Source: Acutalibacter muris
Lineage (GTDB): Bacteria > Bacillota > Clostridia > Oscillospirales > Acutalibacteraceae
Direction of reading: 5' to 3'
Length of the DNA stretch: 64,000 nucleotides
NCBI RefSeq assembly: GCF_002201475.1
Contig: NZ_CP021422.1
Coordinates: 2,604,001-2,668,000 of the forward strand
Part shown: positions 19,627 to 28,469 of the stretch, piece after piece
Layout: every line of letters begins with the position of its first letter
Position numbering within the stretch: position 1 is the first letter of the stretch
Program-made: the position numbers and the translations under genes
The notes under the pieces: model-generated
Told to the model about the DNA's origin: nothing
Database searches by the model: none
Seen by the model: the letters and a program-made list of their open reading frames with translations, nothing else

Positions 19627-20574
19627 TTACACCGCCGGGCGCGCCGCCTGGGCTTCCTTCTTCTTCTCCAGCAGAATGTCCATCACATGGACCAGCTTGC
19701 CAATCTCGGGCTTGCTCATCTGCTCGTCGGCGCCCAGCTCCTTGCCCTTTATTCTCATCTCCTCGTTTATCAGCGACGAGAATATTATCAGCGGGATATG
19801 CTTCATCTCCGGGTCGTTCTTAACAAGCTTTGTCAGCCTATGGCCGTCCATCTGGGGCATCTCGATATCCGTGACTATCAGAGCGGCCTGCCCGTCCAGA
19901 TCACCGTCCTTCTTGGCCTGGGACAGATAGTTCCAAAGGTCATAGCCGTTGGGGAACATATGCAGGTTGGTATATCCGGCCTTATTAAGGCACTCCTGTA
20001 TCATATGAGACAGCAGTATGGAGTCCTCCGCCACCAGGATGGGAGCTTCGTTGCGCTGGCGCTCGCCCATCTGCTCGATTTCGCTGACCTTTATGGAGGT
20101 TGAAGGGGAGATCTCCGCCACTATACGTTCGAAGTCCAGTATAGTCACCAGGTCCTTGCCGCACTGGGCGATACCCGTGGCCACGCCGTCATTGCCGCCG
20201 TTGATGGTATTGTCGGGTTTTTTGATATCCTTCCAAGATACGGTGGAGATCCCCTCCACCGTATGTATGCGGAAGGCCACCGTCATCTTGTTAAAGCCAG
20301 TGAGGATAAACAGGTCGGCAGGCTTGGGCTCGCAGTCGTCAACGCCCAGGTACTTGGGAAGGTTTATGACCGTTATCACCTCTTCCCTGGGCTTGAAGAT
20401 ACCCTCCACAGCCTCATGGGTGTGGGGCATAAACTTCACCGGCTCCGAAATCATGATCTGCTGCACCTTTGCCACGTTGATGCCGTAGAGGACCCCGTCA
20501 ATGGAGAACTCCATTATCTGCATCTCATTTGTGCCGGACTCCAGCAGTATCTCGTCGTTCATTACTATGGCCAT
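19627..20574 (-). CDS. cheV: Chemotaxis coupling protein CheV
   Basis: CheV links chemoreceptors to CheA and takes part in adaptation. The N-terminal CheW-like domain (about 15-165; GINVAKVQQIM, VITVINLPKYLG) is followed by a receiver domain (about 178-300) with acidic residues in VAEDS, the phospho-acceptor Asp in LIVTDIEMPQMDG, and a Lys in MSKPEIG. Length of 315 is typical. It lies between cheD and the EAL/HDOD gene. No separate CheW is present in this window. Confidence 0.95.
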   Translation of the reverse strand: MAIVMNDEILLESGTNEMQIMEFSIDGVLYGINVAKVQQIMISEPVKFMPHTHEAVEGIFKPREEVITVINLPKYLGVDDCEPKPADLFILTGFNKMTVAFRIHTVEGISTVSWKDIKKPDNTINGGNDGVATGIAQCGKDLVTILDFERIVAEISPSTSIKVSEIEQMGERQRNEAPILVAEDSILLSHMIQECLNKAGYTNLHMFPNGYDLWNYLSQAKKDGDLDGQAALIVTDIEMPQMDGHRLTKLVKNDPEMKHIPLIIFSSLINEEMRIKGKELGADEQMSKPEIGKLVHVMDILLEKKKEAQAARPAV

Positions 20575-20592
20575 AATCCTTGACTCCCTTCG

Positions 20593-21081
20593 TTACAGTA
20601 TAATATCCTGTTTTCCGTAGCTTTTTATAGTGGCCTTACCTGTTGCGGGATCGAAGGACAGCGTGCGCGCCACCGAACCCCCTACATCCTCAGCTATCAG
20701 CCGGATACCCTCGGCCCTCAGCACCTTGTGCACGCTCTCGATATTCCTCTGGCCTATATTTCCCAGTGCCCCGGACCCGGACACCGAGAACATCTTGGCC
20801 CCTCCGGCCACCTTTGCGGTTATCCGCGGCCTTCTTGCGCCCCTTGCCTCCATCTGCTTGAGGGTTTCGCGGATGCCCGTGTCGGCATACTTCATGGTGT
20901 TGGTGCGCCCCGCCTCCATGTTCAGCGGCAGCATTATATGTATCATGGCCGCAAGCCGCACATTGAGGTCCAGAAGGCATATGCCGCAGCAGGAGCCCAG
21001 CGCATAGGTGATAAGCTCGTTGCCCTGGTTTGTCATTTTCATGTCCGCAATGCCTATAACTATTTTAGAACTGTTAGCCAT
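20593..21081 (-). CDS. cheD: Chemoreceptor glutamine deamidase CheD
   Basis: CheD deamidates glutamines on chemoreceptors and, in Bacillus-type systems, binds CheC and raises its phosphatase activity. The 162-residue protein shows the family core ITYALGSCCGICLLD with the catalytic Cys, the His in MIHIMLP, and AKVAGGAKMF. It overlaps cheC by 8 bp, consistent with translational coupling of the two partners. Confidence 0.95.
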   Translation of the reverse strand: MANSSKIVIGIADMKMTNQGNELITYALGSCCGICLLDLNVRLAAMIHIMLPLNMEAGRTNTMKYADTGIRETLKQMEARGARRPRITAKVAGGAKMFSVSGSGALGNIGQRNIESVHKVLRAEGIRLIAEDVGGSVARTLSFDPATGKATIKSYGKQDIIL

Positions 21082-21700
21082 CTTCCACGCCCAGCTTTCT
21101 CAAAAGGAAATTGAGTGACCTGATATCGGGGGACAGTATCAGGCGGCAGGGCAGCTCATGTCCGTCGCAGGAGAAATTACCCCCGATTGTCATCAGATAG
21201 TCCGACTGCCCGCCGTACTCGGCCATGGGCACCGTCAGTATCGCGCCCTGCATATCCACCGTCAGACAGGGCACCGTCAAATCCACCTTTATGTCCGCCA
21301 GGTTCGACATGGCGTTTATAAAAGTGGATATCATGATGTTCCCCACCTCCACCAGGGCCGAGCGCTCCAACTCCTGGAGCTGGCTGTAGTCCTTGATGGA
21401 GACAGAGAGCATACGCTCTAGGATAATGTTTATAAACTCAAGGGGCTGCACCGAGAGCATTAAGCCGTTCATCTGCCCGCCGATATGCACCAGCACCCCC
21501 GCTGTGACGGGCTCCGGTCCCCCTATCCACTCGATAGCCTCGTTATACTCCATGATGCGCACCTCGGGCATGGTGATATGCACAGTGCACCCCAGCATAC
21601 CCGACAGGGCCGTGGCCGCGTTGCCGGTGCCTATACTGCCTATCTCCCTAAGGGTGTCTATCTCCAGGCTGTTCAAATCCTGGTAGTTCTTTATAGTCAT
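21074..21700 (-). CDS. cheC: CheY-P phosphatase CheC
   Basis: CheC dephosphorylates CheY-P. Two copies of the D/S-x3-E-x2-N motif are expected. The second is intact (SALVEVGN). The first reads DTLREIGS: Asp15 and Glu19 are present, but the Asn is Ser22. One active site may therefore be weak or lost. The 208-residue length is normal. It is the first of the cheC-cheD-cheV group, 23 bp after the second rod gene. Confidence 0.94.
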   Translation of the reverse strand: MTIKNYQDLNSLEIDTLREIGSIGTGNAATALSGMLGCTVHITMPEVRIMEYNEAIEWIGGPEPVTAGVLVHIGGQMNGLMLSVQPLEFINIILERMLSVSIKDYSQLQELERSALVEVGNIMISTFINAMSNLADIKVDLTVPCLTVDMQGAILTVPMAEYGGQSDYLMTIGGNFSCDGHELPCRLILSPDIRSLNFLLRKLGVEDG

Positions 21701-21723
21701 CCGATTACCTCCAGCCTATATAA

Positions 21724-22467
21724 TTATCTGCGCAAGTCGTTTACTGTGGTCTCTATCTCGTCAGAGGTCTGTATCATCTTCAAAGCGTAGGTGAAGGACC
21801 GCTGGGACTCTATCACCTTACTCAGTTCGTTGGCAAGGTCCGCGTTGGACTGCTCCAGCTTTCCCTGGACCAGCTTGCCGCTGCCCACCCGAAGGTTACC
21901 GTTCTTCTCTATGGGCGAAAACCTGTTTTCATTAAGGCTCAGCATACCGTTGGTATTCACAAAGTCGAATATTCCCACCGGCAGCATCTCCGCCATGTTG
22001 GTGGAGTCCTCTGCGTCCACCTCGATAAGCTGGCCGTTGGTGCCCATAACAAAGCGGCCCAGGCCGTCCGACAGGTACCAGCGGGACTCAAGTTCGCCGT
22101 CGCCGTTTTCCAGCATATACTGGGACATGGTGAAGGAGCCGTCCCGGGTATAGGTGTACTCGCCGCTGGAGGGATCCCACAAAGCAAAGAAGCCGTCGCC
22201 GTTTATGGCATAGTCCAAAGCCCTGCCCGTGTCCGCAAAGCCGCTCTGATGGAAGTCCGTGTCCGCCGACACCATATACGCGCCGGTGCCCCGGGGCATC
22301 TCGTCCTGCTGCGCCCCCTGAACGTAGCCGTACATCAGATCGGAGAACACCGGGCGCTTGGCCTTGAAGCCGTAATTGTTCACGTTAGCAATGTTGTTGC
22401 CGTGGACGTTCAGCCGCTGCTGCTGCTGCCATGCGCCCACCGCCGCCGTATAAAATGACTGGTTCAT
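21724..22467 (-). CDS. flgG: Flagellar rod/hook basal-body protein (FlgG/FlhP type)
   Basis: A 247-residue FlgG/FlgF-family rod protein. It has the N-terminal motif LNVHGNNIANVNNYGFKAKR, central ALDYAINGDGFFAL, and a C-terminal helix with LANELSKVIESQRSFTYALK. These proteins are exported by the flagellar apparatus and build the distal rod. It follows a second rod gene by 15 bp, the same arrangement as the flhO-flhP pair of Bacillus. Which of the two corresponds to FlgF or FlgG is uncertain. Confidence 0.88.
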   Translation of the reverse strand: MNQSFYTAAVGAWQQQQRLNVHGNNIANVNNYGFKAKRPVFSDLMYGYVQGAQQDEMPRGTGAYMVSADTDFHQSGFADTGRALDYAINGDGFFALWDPSSGEYTYTRDGSFTMSQYMLENGDGELESRWYLSDGLGRFVMGTNGQLIEVDAEDSTNMAEMLPVGIFDFVNTNGMLSLNENRFSPIEKNGNLRVGSGKLVQGKLEQSNADLANELSKVIESQRSFTYALKMIQTSDEIETTVNDLRR

Positions 22468-22482
22468 AACCTTACCGCCTCC

Positions 22483-23241
22483 TTACTGTAATCTTCCCAG
22501 GTCGCTGGCCGCGTGGCCCATGACCTGATCGTACATCTTTGTAAGCGAGGCCGAGCTCTGATAGGCCCGCTGGGTGCTTATCATCTTTACCATCTGCTGG
22601 ACGAGCCCTACGTTGGAGCGCTCCAGCATACTGTGGTGCAGCAGGACCGCGTCCGCCTGGGGCTGGGCCCCGTTCGCGTCGAACATACCCATGGGGTCCT
22701 TCACAAGGCCCGCCGTGTCCTCGAAGACATATACTCCTATCTGCCCCAAAAAGCCTCCGTTCTGGGTGTATATCCGCCCGAAATCGTCCGTGGTTATCTT
22801 ATCCGTCAAAAGGAGTATCTCCTCGCCGTCCACGTCCAGCACCCGGCCGTGGTCGGGAAGGCTCAAGTACCCCTCCTCGTCCAGGGAGAAGTCGCCCGCC
22901 CGGGTGTACCTTATGCCGTTTTCGGTCTGTATGGCGAAGAAACCCCGGCCGTCGTCGTCGATGGCAAAGTCCAGGGGCATACCGGTTTCATCGAAGCTGC
23001 CCTGGGTATAGTCGGTATAGAGCTCAGAGGGCACGGTGGCATAGCTACGCTCCCCGATATCCGTATAAGTCTTGTTTTTATTGCCCACCAGACTGTACAT
23101 CACCTCGTCGAAGGTCTGCCCGGTAAAGGTGTCCACCTTAAAGCCGGTGGTGGCGACGTTTGCCATATTGTTGGAGATCACATCCAGGTTCTTGCCGTGG
23201 GTGATCATCCCTGAGACCAGATTGTAAAAGCCGCTAAACAT
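22483..23241 (-). CDS. flgF: Flagellar rod/hook basal-body protein (FlgF/FlhO type)
   Basis: A 252-residue FlgF/FlgG-family protein. The N-terminal rod motif reads NLDVISNNMANVATTGFKVD, the middle has PLDFAIDDDGRGFFAIQ, and the C-terminus has VKMISTQRAYQSSASLTKMY. It forms part of the flagellar rod. It begins a sub-operon with its own promoter (extended -10) that also covers the other rod gene, cheC, cheD, cheV and the EAL/HDOD gene. Assignment within the FlgF/FlgG family is tentative. Confidence 0.88.
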   Translation of the reverse strand: MFSGFYNLVSGMITHGKNLDVISNNMANVATTGFKVDTFTGQTFDEVMYSLVGNKNKTYTDIGERSYATVPSELYTDYTQGSFDETGMPLDFAIDDDGRGFFAIQTENGIRYTRAGDFSLDEEGYLSLPDHGRVLDVDGEEILLLTDKITTDDFGRIYTQNGGFLGQIGVYVFEDTAGLVKDPMGMFDANGAQPQADAVLLHHSMLERSNVGLVQQMVKMISTQRAYQSSASLTKMYDQVMGHAASDLGRLQ

Positions 23242-23274
23242 AATCCTTGTCCTCCATAAATTGACCTATATATA

Positions 23275-23293
23275 ATTATACCACGTTCCGTGG
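23275..23293 (-). promoter_or_regulatory. Extended -10 promoter with an abutting palindrome
   Basis: On the minus strand TGGTATAAT (TG-N-TATAAT; hexamer 23275-23280) gives an extended -10, with a poor -35 (GTGCAA). The palindrome CCACG-N3-CGTGG (23281-23293) fills the spacer next to the -10, which could be an operator. Confidence 0.5.
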
Positions 23294-23342
23294 TTCATTG
23301 CACTAGGTAAATGAAATATTTTTACGAAAAAATCAAAAATTT

Positions 23343-24122
23343 TCACTCGCCCCTAAGGTAGCTCTCCATCAGCACCTTCAGCTTCTGCACGGCCCTGGCG
23401 TGTATTTGGGACACCCTTGGGGGGGTAATATCCATCACCGCCGCGATGTCCTTCATCTTTAGGTTCTTCTCATAATACAGCGACAGCACCAGCTGCTCGT
23501 TCTCCTTCATGCCGCCGATGGCCTTTGCCAGGGTGTCCGTCAGCTCCTCGTCCATGAGCCTCTGCTCCGGGGAGCTCTGTGCTCCCTCCTCTGTGCCCGG
23601 GTCCGAGGGCCACATATCGCTGCTGTCAAACAGCTCCTGCAACGACAGTATGCTCTGTAAGGAGGAGTTTGCCAGGGTCTCCTGATAATCCCCCATACTC
23701 ATGCCCAGATGCTCCGCTATCTGCTCGTCGCTGGGGTAGCGGCCCGTCTCATTATACAGCTCAGTGGCGGCCCGCTCTATCCTCTGGGCCTTCTGGCGCA
23801 CCGTGCGGGGCACCCAGTCCTGCCGCCGGGCAAGGTCCACTATCATGCCCCTTATGCGCTTTGCCACATATACCTCGAACCGGCCCTTCTCCGGGTCGAA
23901 TTTGTCCACGGCCTCGGCCAGCACGATAAGGCCCTCGTTGATGATGTCGTCCAGCTGGGTAAAGCTGCAGAACACCCCCCGTATCTGTAGGGCTATGCTC
24001 TTTATCAGCCCCGTATAGCGCATGGCTATCTCCCATTTCAGCTTCTGGTCCCCGCTCTCGCGGTAAAGAGCGAACAGCTCCTCGGTGGTCCCTCCGCCAC
24101 GATCCTTTAGGGGGGCGGTCAT
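23343..24122 (-). CDS. fliA: Flagellar sigma factor sigma-28 (SigD/FliA/WhiG family)
   Basis: This 259-residue sigma factor directs transcription of late flagellar and chemotaxis genes. Region 2 is seen in QLDDIINEGLIVLAEAVDKFDPEKG and RIRGMIVDLARRQDWVPR. Region 3 follows (YPSDEQIAEHLGMS), and region 4 shows LSLYYEKNLKMKDIAAVM with the helix-turn-helix ITPPRVSQIHARAV. Its ATG overlaps the flhA stop as ATGA. Its antagonist FlgM is encoded at about 62.5 kb, and a matching promoter is seen there. In many Bacilli and Clostridia flhF and flhG lie between flhA and this gene; here they are missing. Confidence 0.95.
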   Translation of the reverse strand: MTAPLKDRGGGTTEELFALYRESGDQKLKWEIAMRYTGLIKSIALQIRGVFCSFTQLDDIINEGLIVLAEAVDKFDPEKGRFEVYVAKRIRGMIVDLARRQDWVPRTVRQKAQRIERAATELYNETGRYPSDEQIAEHLGMSMGDYQETLANSSLQSILSLQELFDSSDMWPSDPGTEEGAQSSPEQRLMDEELTDTLAKAIGGMKENEQLVLSLYYEKNLKMKDIAAVMDITPPRVSQIHARAVQKLKVLMESYLRGE

Positions 24123-26215
24123 GTGCCCACCGCCCTTCTGGCCGCGGACTGCTGCATGGTCACGTTACCAAGGGACTGTATCTGTACCGTGCCCACTATC
24201 TCGCTGAAGGAGAGCACGTAGAGGTTGGCAAAATACTGTGACAGCAAGCGGCTGAGATATATGCGCACCACCTGGCTCGTAAGCAGTATAGGTGGCTGGC
24301 CCAGCTCCGCGAACTTGGGCATATGCTCCGCCAGCTGAGTTATCAGGGCCTGTATCAGGTCGGGCTCCATGGCAAGGTATATGCCGTGCTCGTTCTTTGT
24401 AAGGGAGGCCACCACCCGGCGCTCCACCTCCGCGTCCAGGGTGATGGCGCGAAGCTGCCCGTCCTCGCAGAACCGGCGGGTGATGGTGCGGCTCAGGGCG
24501 TTGCGCACGCTCTCGGTAATAAGATCCGGGTCCCTGGTGGTGCCCATGGCGTCCACCATGGTCTCGAGGATAGTCTGCATATCCCTTATGGGTATGCCCT
24601 CCATCAGAAGGTTTCTGAGCACCTTCTCCAAAAGGGCGTAGGAGATCACCGACGGGCAGGCCTCCTCCACCAGCTCCGGGGAGGTCTTTTTCAGATTCTC
24701 CACCAGCTGGATAGTCTCCGTGCGGGTCAAAAGCTCGTAGGCGTGTTTCTTTATGGTCTCCGAAAGGTGGGTCAGTACCACCGACAGGGGATCGATAACC
24801 GTATAGCCGTATATCTCGGCCATCTCCTTGTTCTCGGGCAGTATCCACCTGGAGGGTATGCCATAGGCGGGCTCCACGGTCTCTATGCCGTCTATCTCCC
24901 CCAAAGGCTTCGAGGGCTCCAGGGCCAGGTAGTAGTCCACAAGTATCTCGCCCTTGGCGACCTCCTCGCCCTTTATCCTTATGGTGTACTGGTTCGTGCC
25001 TATAACCGAGCTGTCGTGCATACGCACCGTGGGCACCACAAAGCCCATCTCCTGGGCATACTGCCGCCGGAAGATGACTATGCGGTTTATAAGCTTGCCT
25101 CCGCTGCTCTCGTCCACCAGAGGGATAAGGCTGTAGCCCACCTCCATTTCAATGGGCTCCACCGTGAGGAGCGAATAGACGTTGCTCACGTCCCGGTAGT
25201 AGTCGGCCTCGGCAGGGGCGGCCTCGGGCTCCGGCTCCTGTGAGGGGGCCTCCAGGGCCTCCTGAGCCTGCTGCTCCGCGCGCATTTTGCGGCTCAAAAG
25301 CAGACCGAACACTATCAGTATGGCCGCCACCACTCCAAGGGCAAGATGGGGGGTGTTGGGCATAAGGGCCAGGAAAATAAGCGCCGCGCCTGCGGTGATA
25401 ATAGCCCTGGGCTGGGCGGTAAACTGCTTTATCATGTCGGTGTTCAGGCTGCCGTCCGACACCGAGCGGGTGACTATCATACCCGTGGCCGTGGAGATCA
25501 TCAGGGCGGGCAGCTGGCTCACAAGGCCGTCGCCGATGGTGACGATGGAATACTCGGTGAACACCGTGCCGATGTCCATGCCCCTTGACACCATGCCGAT
25601 TATCACCCCGCCGATAAGGTTCACGGCGGTTATGATAAGGGACATGACAGCGTCGCCCTTGACTATCTTCGTGGCGCCGTCCATGGCCCCGTAGAAGTCG
25701 GCCTCACGCTGTATCTTCTCCCGGCGTATGCGGGCCTGCTGCTCGTCGATAAGGCCGGTGTTCAGGTCCGCGTCAATGGCCATCTGCTTGCCGGGCATTG
25801 CGTCCAAAGTGAAACGCGCCGCCACCTCGGCCACGCGCTCCGCGCCCTTGGTGATGACGATAAACTGCACCATAACTATAATGAAGAAGATTATAAAGCC
25901 TATCACAACATTGCCGCTGGTGATAAGCTGGCCGAAGGCCGCGATAACGTCCCCGGCAAAGCCGTCCCGCAGTATCATCCGGGTGGAGGACACGTTAAGG
26001 CCCAGGCGGAACAGGGTGGTGATAAGGAGCAGCGACGGGTATATGGAGAACTCCAGTGTCTCCTTTATGTTCATGGTGATAAGCAGTATCACTATGGACA
26101 GGGATATGTTTATCACCAGGAGGATGTCCAGAAGGAAGGTGGGCAGGGGCAGGATAAGGAACAGCACTACCACGACCACGAACAGGGAGATAGAGTTATT
26201 CAGTATCCGTTTCAT
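24119..26215 (-). CDS. flhA: Flagellar type III export gate protein FlhA
   Basis: FlhA forms the nonameric export gate. Of 698 residues, about the first 310 hold eight membrane segments. They contain the conserved FHIPEP-type loop region (VEVAARFTLDAMPGKQMAID, DLNTGLIDEQQARIRR). The rest (about 340-698) is the cytoplasmic substrate/chaperone docking domain. GGAAAGGAGG lies before the ATG. It follows flhB by 70 bp of AT-rich sequence and overlaps the sigma-28 gene by 4 bp. Confidence 0.97.
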   Translation of the reverse strand: MKRILNNSISLFVVVVVLFLILPLPTFLLDILLVINISLSIVILLITMNIKETLEFSIYPSLLLITTLFRLGLNVSSTRMILRDGFAGDVIAAFGQLITSGNVVIGFIIFFIIVMVQFIVITKGAERVAEVAARFTLDAMPGKQMAIDADLNTGLIDEQQARIRREKIQREADFYGAMDGATKIVKGDAVMSLIITAVNLIGGVIIGMVSRGMDIGTVFTEYSIVTIGDGLVSQLPALMISTATGMIVTRSVSDGSLNTDMIKQFTAQPRAIITAGAALIFLALMPNTPHLALGVVAAILIVFGLLLSRKMRAEQQAQEALEAPSQEPEPEAAPAEADYYRDVSNVYSLLTVEPIEMEVGYSLIPLVDESSGGKLINRIVIFRRQYAQEMGFVVPTVRMHDSSVIGTNQYTIRIKGEEVAKGEILVDYYLALEPSKPLGEIDGIETVEPAYGIPSRWILPENKEMAEIYGYTVIDPLSVVLTHLSETIKKHAYELLTRTETIQLVENLKKTSPELVEEACPSVISYALLEKVLRNLLMEGIPIRDMQTILETMVDAMGTTRDPDLITESVRNALSRTITRRFCEDGQLRAITLDAEVERRVVASLTKNEHGIYLAMEPDLIQALITQLAEHMPKFAELGQPPILLTSQVVRIYLSRLLSQYFANLYVLSFSEIVGTVQIQSLGNVTMQQSAARRAVGT

Positions 26216-26285
26216 CTACTCTCCTCCTTTCCATATGCCGTAACGGGCTTAAAATACAAAATAGCTTTTAATTTCATAATATATA

Positions 26286-27362
26286 TCAACGGTTTTCTAT
26301 TACCAGCTTGTTTTCAAGTTTATAGACGTACACCAGCACCTCCGCCACCGCGGCGTACAGGTCAGGTGGAATCTCATGGTCCACCTCGGCCTGGGCGTAC
26401 AGCGCCCTTGCCAAAGGCACGTTCTCGATAATGGGAACCTTGGCCTCCTCGCCCTTTGCCACTATCCGGGCCGCCAGCTCATCCTGGCCCTTCGCCAGCA
26501 CCACCGGCGCGGCGTCCTCTCCCTGCTTATACCGCAGGGCCACCGCGAAGTGGGTGGGGTTTCGGATGATAACGTCGGCCTCGGGCACCTGCTGCATCAT
26601 CCTCTGCTGAGCCATGCTCCGCTGGACCTGCCGTATGCGGTTCTTTATCTGGGGGTCGCCCTCTGTCTGCTTGTACTCCTCCTTTATCTCCTGCTTCGAC
26701 ATCTTCATCTGGCGCTCGAACTCCCAGCGCTGGTAGAGAAAGTCAAAGAACGCGATAACTATAAAGGCAAGGCAGACCTGCATGAGCATATTAAAAATCG
26801 CTTCAAACAGCGTCTTACAGGCGGAACCTATGTCGGAATACATGAACCCTGCGGCGATATTCATCAGGCTCACAAGACTGTTATATATGAACACCAACAG
26901 GATTACTATCTTTATAAGGCCCTTTAAGGCCTCCACAAGGCTTCTGGCCGAAAACACCCTCTTGAAGCCGCTTATGGGGCTTATCTTGTTAAGCTTCGGC
27001 TTTATCCTCTCCCCGGCCACCAGAAAGCGCGTCTGGGCAAAGGTCGCGGCCAGGGCTACAAATATGGTCGCCAGCAGCATGGGGCCCGCTGTGGAGACAA
27101 AGACCTTCACCCCCTCGAATACCATCTCCCCCATATAGTAGCCGGGCTCGCTGTCCATGGTGCCCACCGCAAACCGGGAACACTTGGCGAAAAATTCCGA
27201 AATCTCCGTTACAAAGGTGCCGAACATCACCCGCAGCATCACCACACTGCCTATAAGCGTGGACACCGCGATAATATCCTGGCAGAAGAGTATATTGCCC
27301 TTCTTTCGTTCATCGTTTCGCCGTTTCGGGGTAGCCTTTTCGGTTTTATCCTCACCGGGCAT
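26286..27362 (-). CDS. flhB: Flagellar export switch protein FlhB
   Basis: FlhB sets export specificity by cleaving itself between Asn and Pro of NPTH. That motif is present at residues 268-271. The 358-residue protein has four membrane segments (about 30-50, 85-110, 148-172, 188-212) followed by the cytoplasmic domain. It starts DKTEKATPKRRNDERKKGN, a family hallmark. It follows fliR by 20 bp. Confidence 0.97.
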   Translation of the reverse strand: MPGEDKTEKATPKRRNDERKKGNILFCQDIIAVSTLIGSVVMLRVMFGTFVTEISEFFAKCSRFAVGTMDSEPGYYMGEMVFEGVKVFVSTAGPMLLATIFVALAATFAQTRFLVAGERIKPKLNKISPISGFKRVFSARSLVEALKGLIKIVILLVFIYNSLVSLMNIAAGFMYSDIGSACKTLFEAIFNMLMQVCLAFIVIAFFDFLYQRWEFERQMKMSKQEIKEEYKQTEGDPQIKNRIRQVQRSMAQQRMMQQVPEADVIIRNPTHFAVALRYKQGEDAAPVVLAKGQDELAARIVAKGEEAKVPIIENVPLARALYAQAEVDHEIPPDLYAAVAEVLVYVYKLENKLVIENR

Positions 27363-27382
27363 CTGACCACCTCACTTTTCTC

Positions 27383-28156
27383 CTATCCCCCCGTTGCCAG
27401 GGCGATGGCTTTTTCCACTTCCAACAGCATTGTGTTCTCCATCGTCAGCAGGAACTCGCTTATAGGTGCCAAGAGGAAGTAGAGCATAGACAGTCCTATG
27501 AGCACCTTCAGCTCGATGTTTATGGCAAACACGTTTATCTGGGGGATGGCCTTCATCAGCACCCCCATGCCCACCTGTCCCATCAGCTCGGCCCCCAGTA
27601 CAGGCAGGCAAAGCTTTATGGAGAGCAGCGTGCAGTCGATAAAGAGCGCCGCCACCTTTTCGGCCGCCTGACTTCCAAGGGCCGCCGTCCCGAAGGGCAC
27701 CACGCCCCCGGAATCCAGCATCAGCCTTAACAGCGTATGGTGGCCGTTGGCCGAGAAGAATATCAGGAGGCTGAAGATATTCAGCACGTTAGAGGCCGGC
27801 GTGGCCTGACCCTGGAAGCTGGGGTCATAGGTCTGGGCCATGGCCATGCCCATCTGCTCATCCATGATATGCCCGGCGTATGAGGGCACAAACAGAAAGA
27901 TGTTCATGACCACCCCCACCAGGAACCCCATGCCCAGCTCCAGTATGAGCCGCACGGCGAACTCCAGGAGGGTCACCGGCATCGGGAGCACCTCCCCGGT
28001 ATATATGCCGTTTGCCGCCATAGCCAGCACCAGGGTAAACCCGGCCTTGAAGGTATTGGGGACATTAGCGCGCCCGAAGAAGGGCGTAAACAGCACAAAC
28101 CCGGCCATGCGCACCGTAATGTACAGGAACAGCGTCAGCCTATCCCAATCCAGCAT
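27383..28156 (-). CDS. fliR: Flagellar export apparatus protein FliR
   Basis: FliR is a membrane component of the export gate complex with FliP and FliQ. The 257-residue protein is hydrophobic, with about six membrane segments and the family stretch ELGMGFLVGVVMNIFLFVP and HIMDEQMGMAMA. It starts 4 bp after the fliQ stop on the minus strand. Confidence 0.95.
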   Translation of the reverse strand: MLDWDRLTLFLYITVRMAGFVLFTPFFGRANVPNTFKAGFTLVLAMAANGIYTGEVLPMPVTLLEFAVRLILELGMGFLVGVVMNIFLFVPSYAGHIMDEQMGMAMAQTYDPSFQGQATPASNVLNIFSLLIFFSANGHHTLLRLMLDSGGVVPFGTAALGSQAAEKVAALFIDCTLLSIKLCLPVLGAELMGQVGMGVLMKAIPQINVFAINIELKVLIGLSMLYFLLAPISEFLLTMENTMLLEVEKAIALATGG

Positions 28157-28160
28157 GGCA

Positions 28161-28418
28161 CTACCCCTTCATCAGCTCGAACAGCTCCAGGGCAAAGTCC
28201 TGAAGGTTCGTCATCATCCAGCTGCCCCCTATCACAAGGAACAGCACCACAACTATCAGCTTCAATACAAAGGAGATGGTCTGTTCATGTATCTGCGTGA
28301 CCGCCTGAAGGATAGCTACGATAACGCCCACCACCATGCTCAGCAGCAGCATGGGCGCGGCCAGCCGTATAACCACCCCTATAGCGTCCCGGAAAACGTC
28401 AACCACCGGCAGATCCAT
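28161..28418 (-). CDS. fliQ: Flagellar export apparatus protein FliQ
   Basis: FliQ is a small two-helix membrane protein (85 residues) of the export gate. Features are VFRDAIGVVIRLAAPMLLLS, VVGVIVAILQAVTQIHEQT and a second hydrophobic helix. It lies between fliP and fliR in the standard order. Confidence 0.96.
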   Translation of the reverse strand: MDLPVVDVFRDAIGVVIRLAAPMLLLSMVVGVIVAILQAVTQIHEQTISFVLKLIVVVLFLVIGGSWMMTNLQDFALELFELMKG

Positions 28419-28469
28419 ATCTAGGCCACCTCCTGTCCTTCGCCGTTATATGCCGTCGTTTTGTCTTTC

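Noticed and set aside
17800..20103. 767-codon plus-strand ORF across glgX, the EAL/HDOD gene and cheV
   Set aside because: It is antisense to three clear genes with recognised motifs. Its translation is His/Gly/Leu-rich without any domain. GC-rich codon bias opens such frames.
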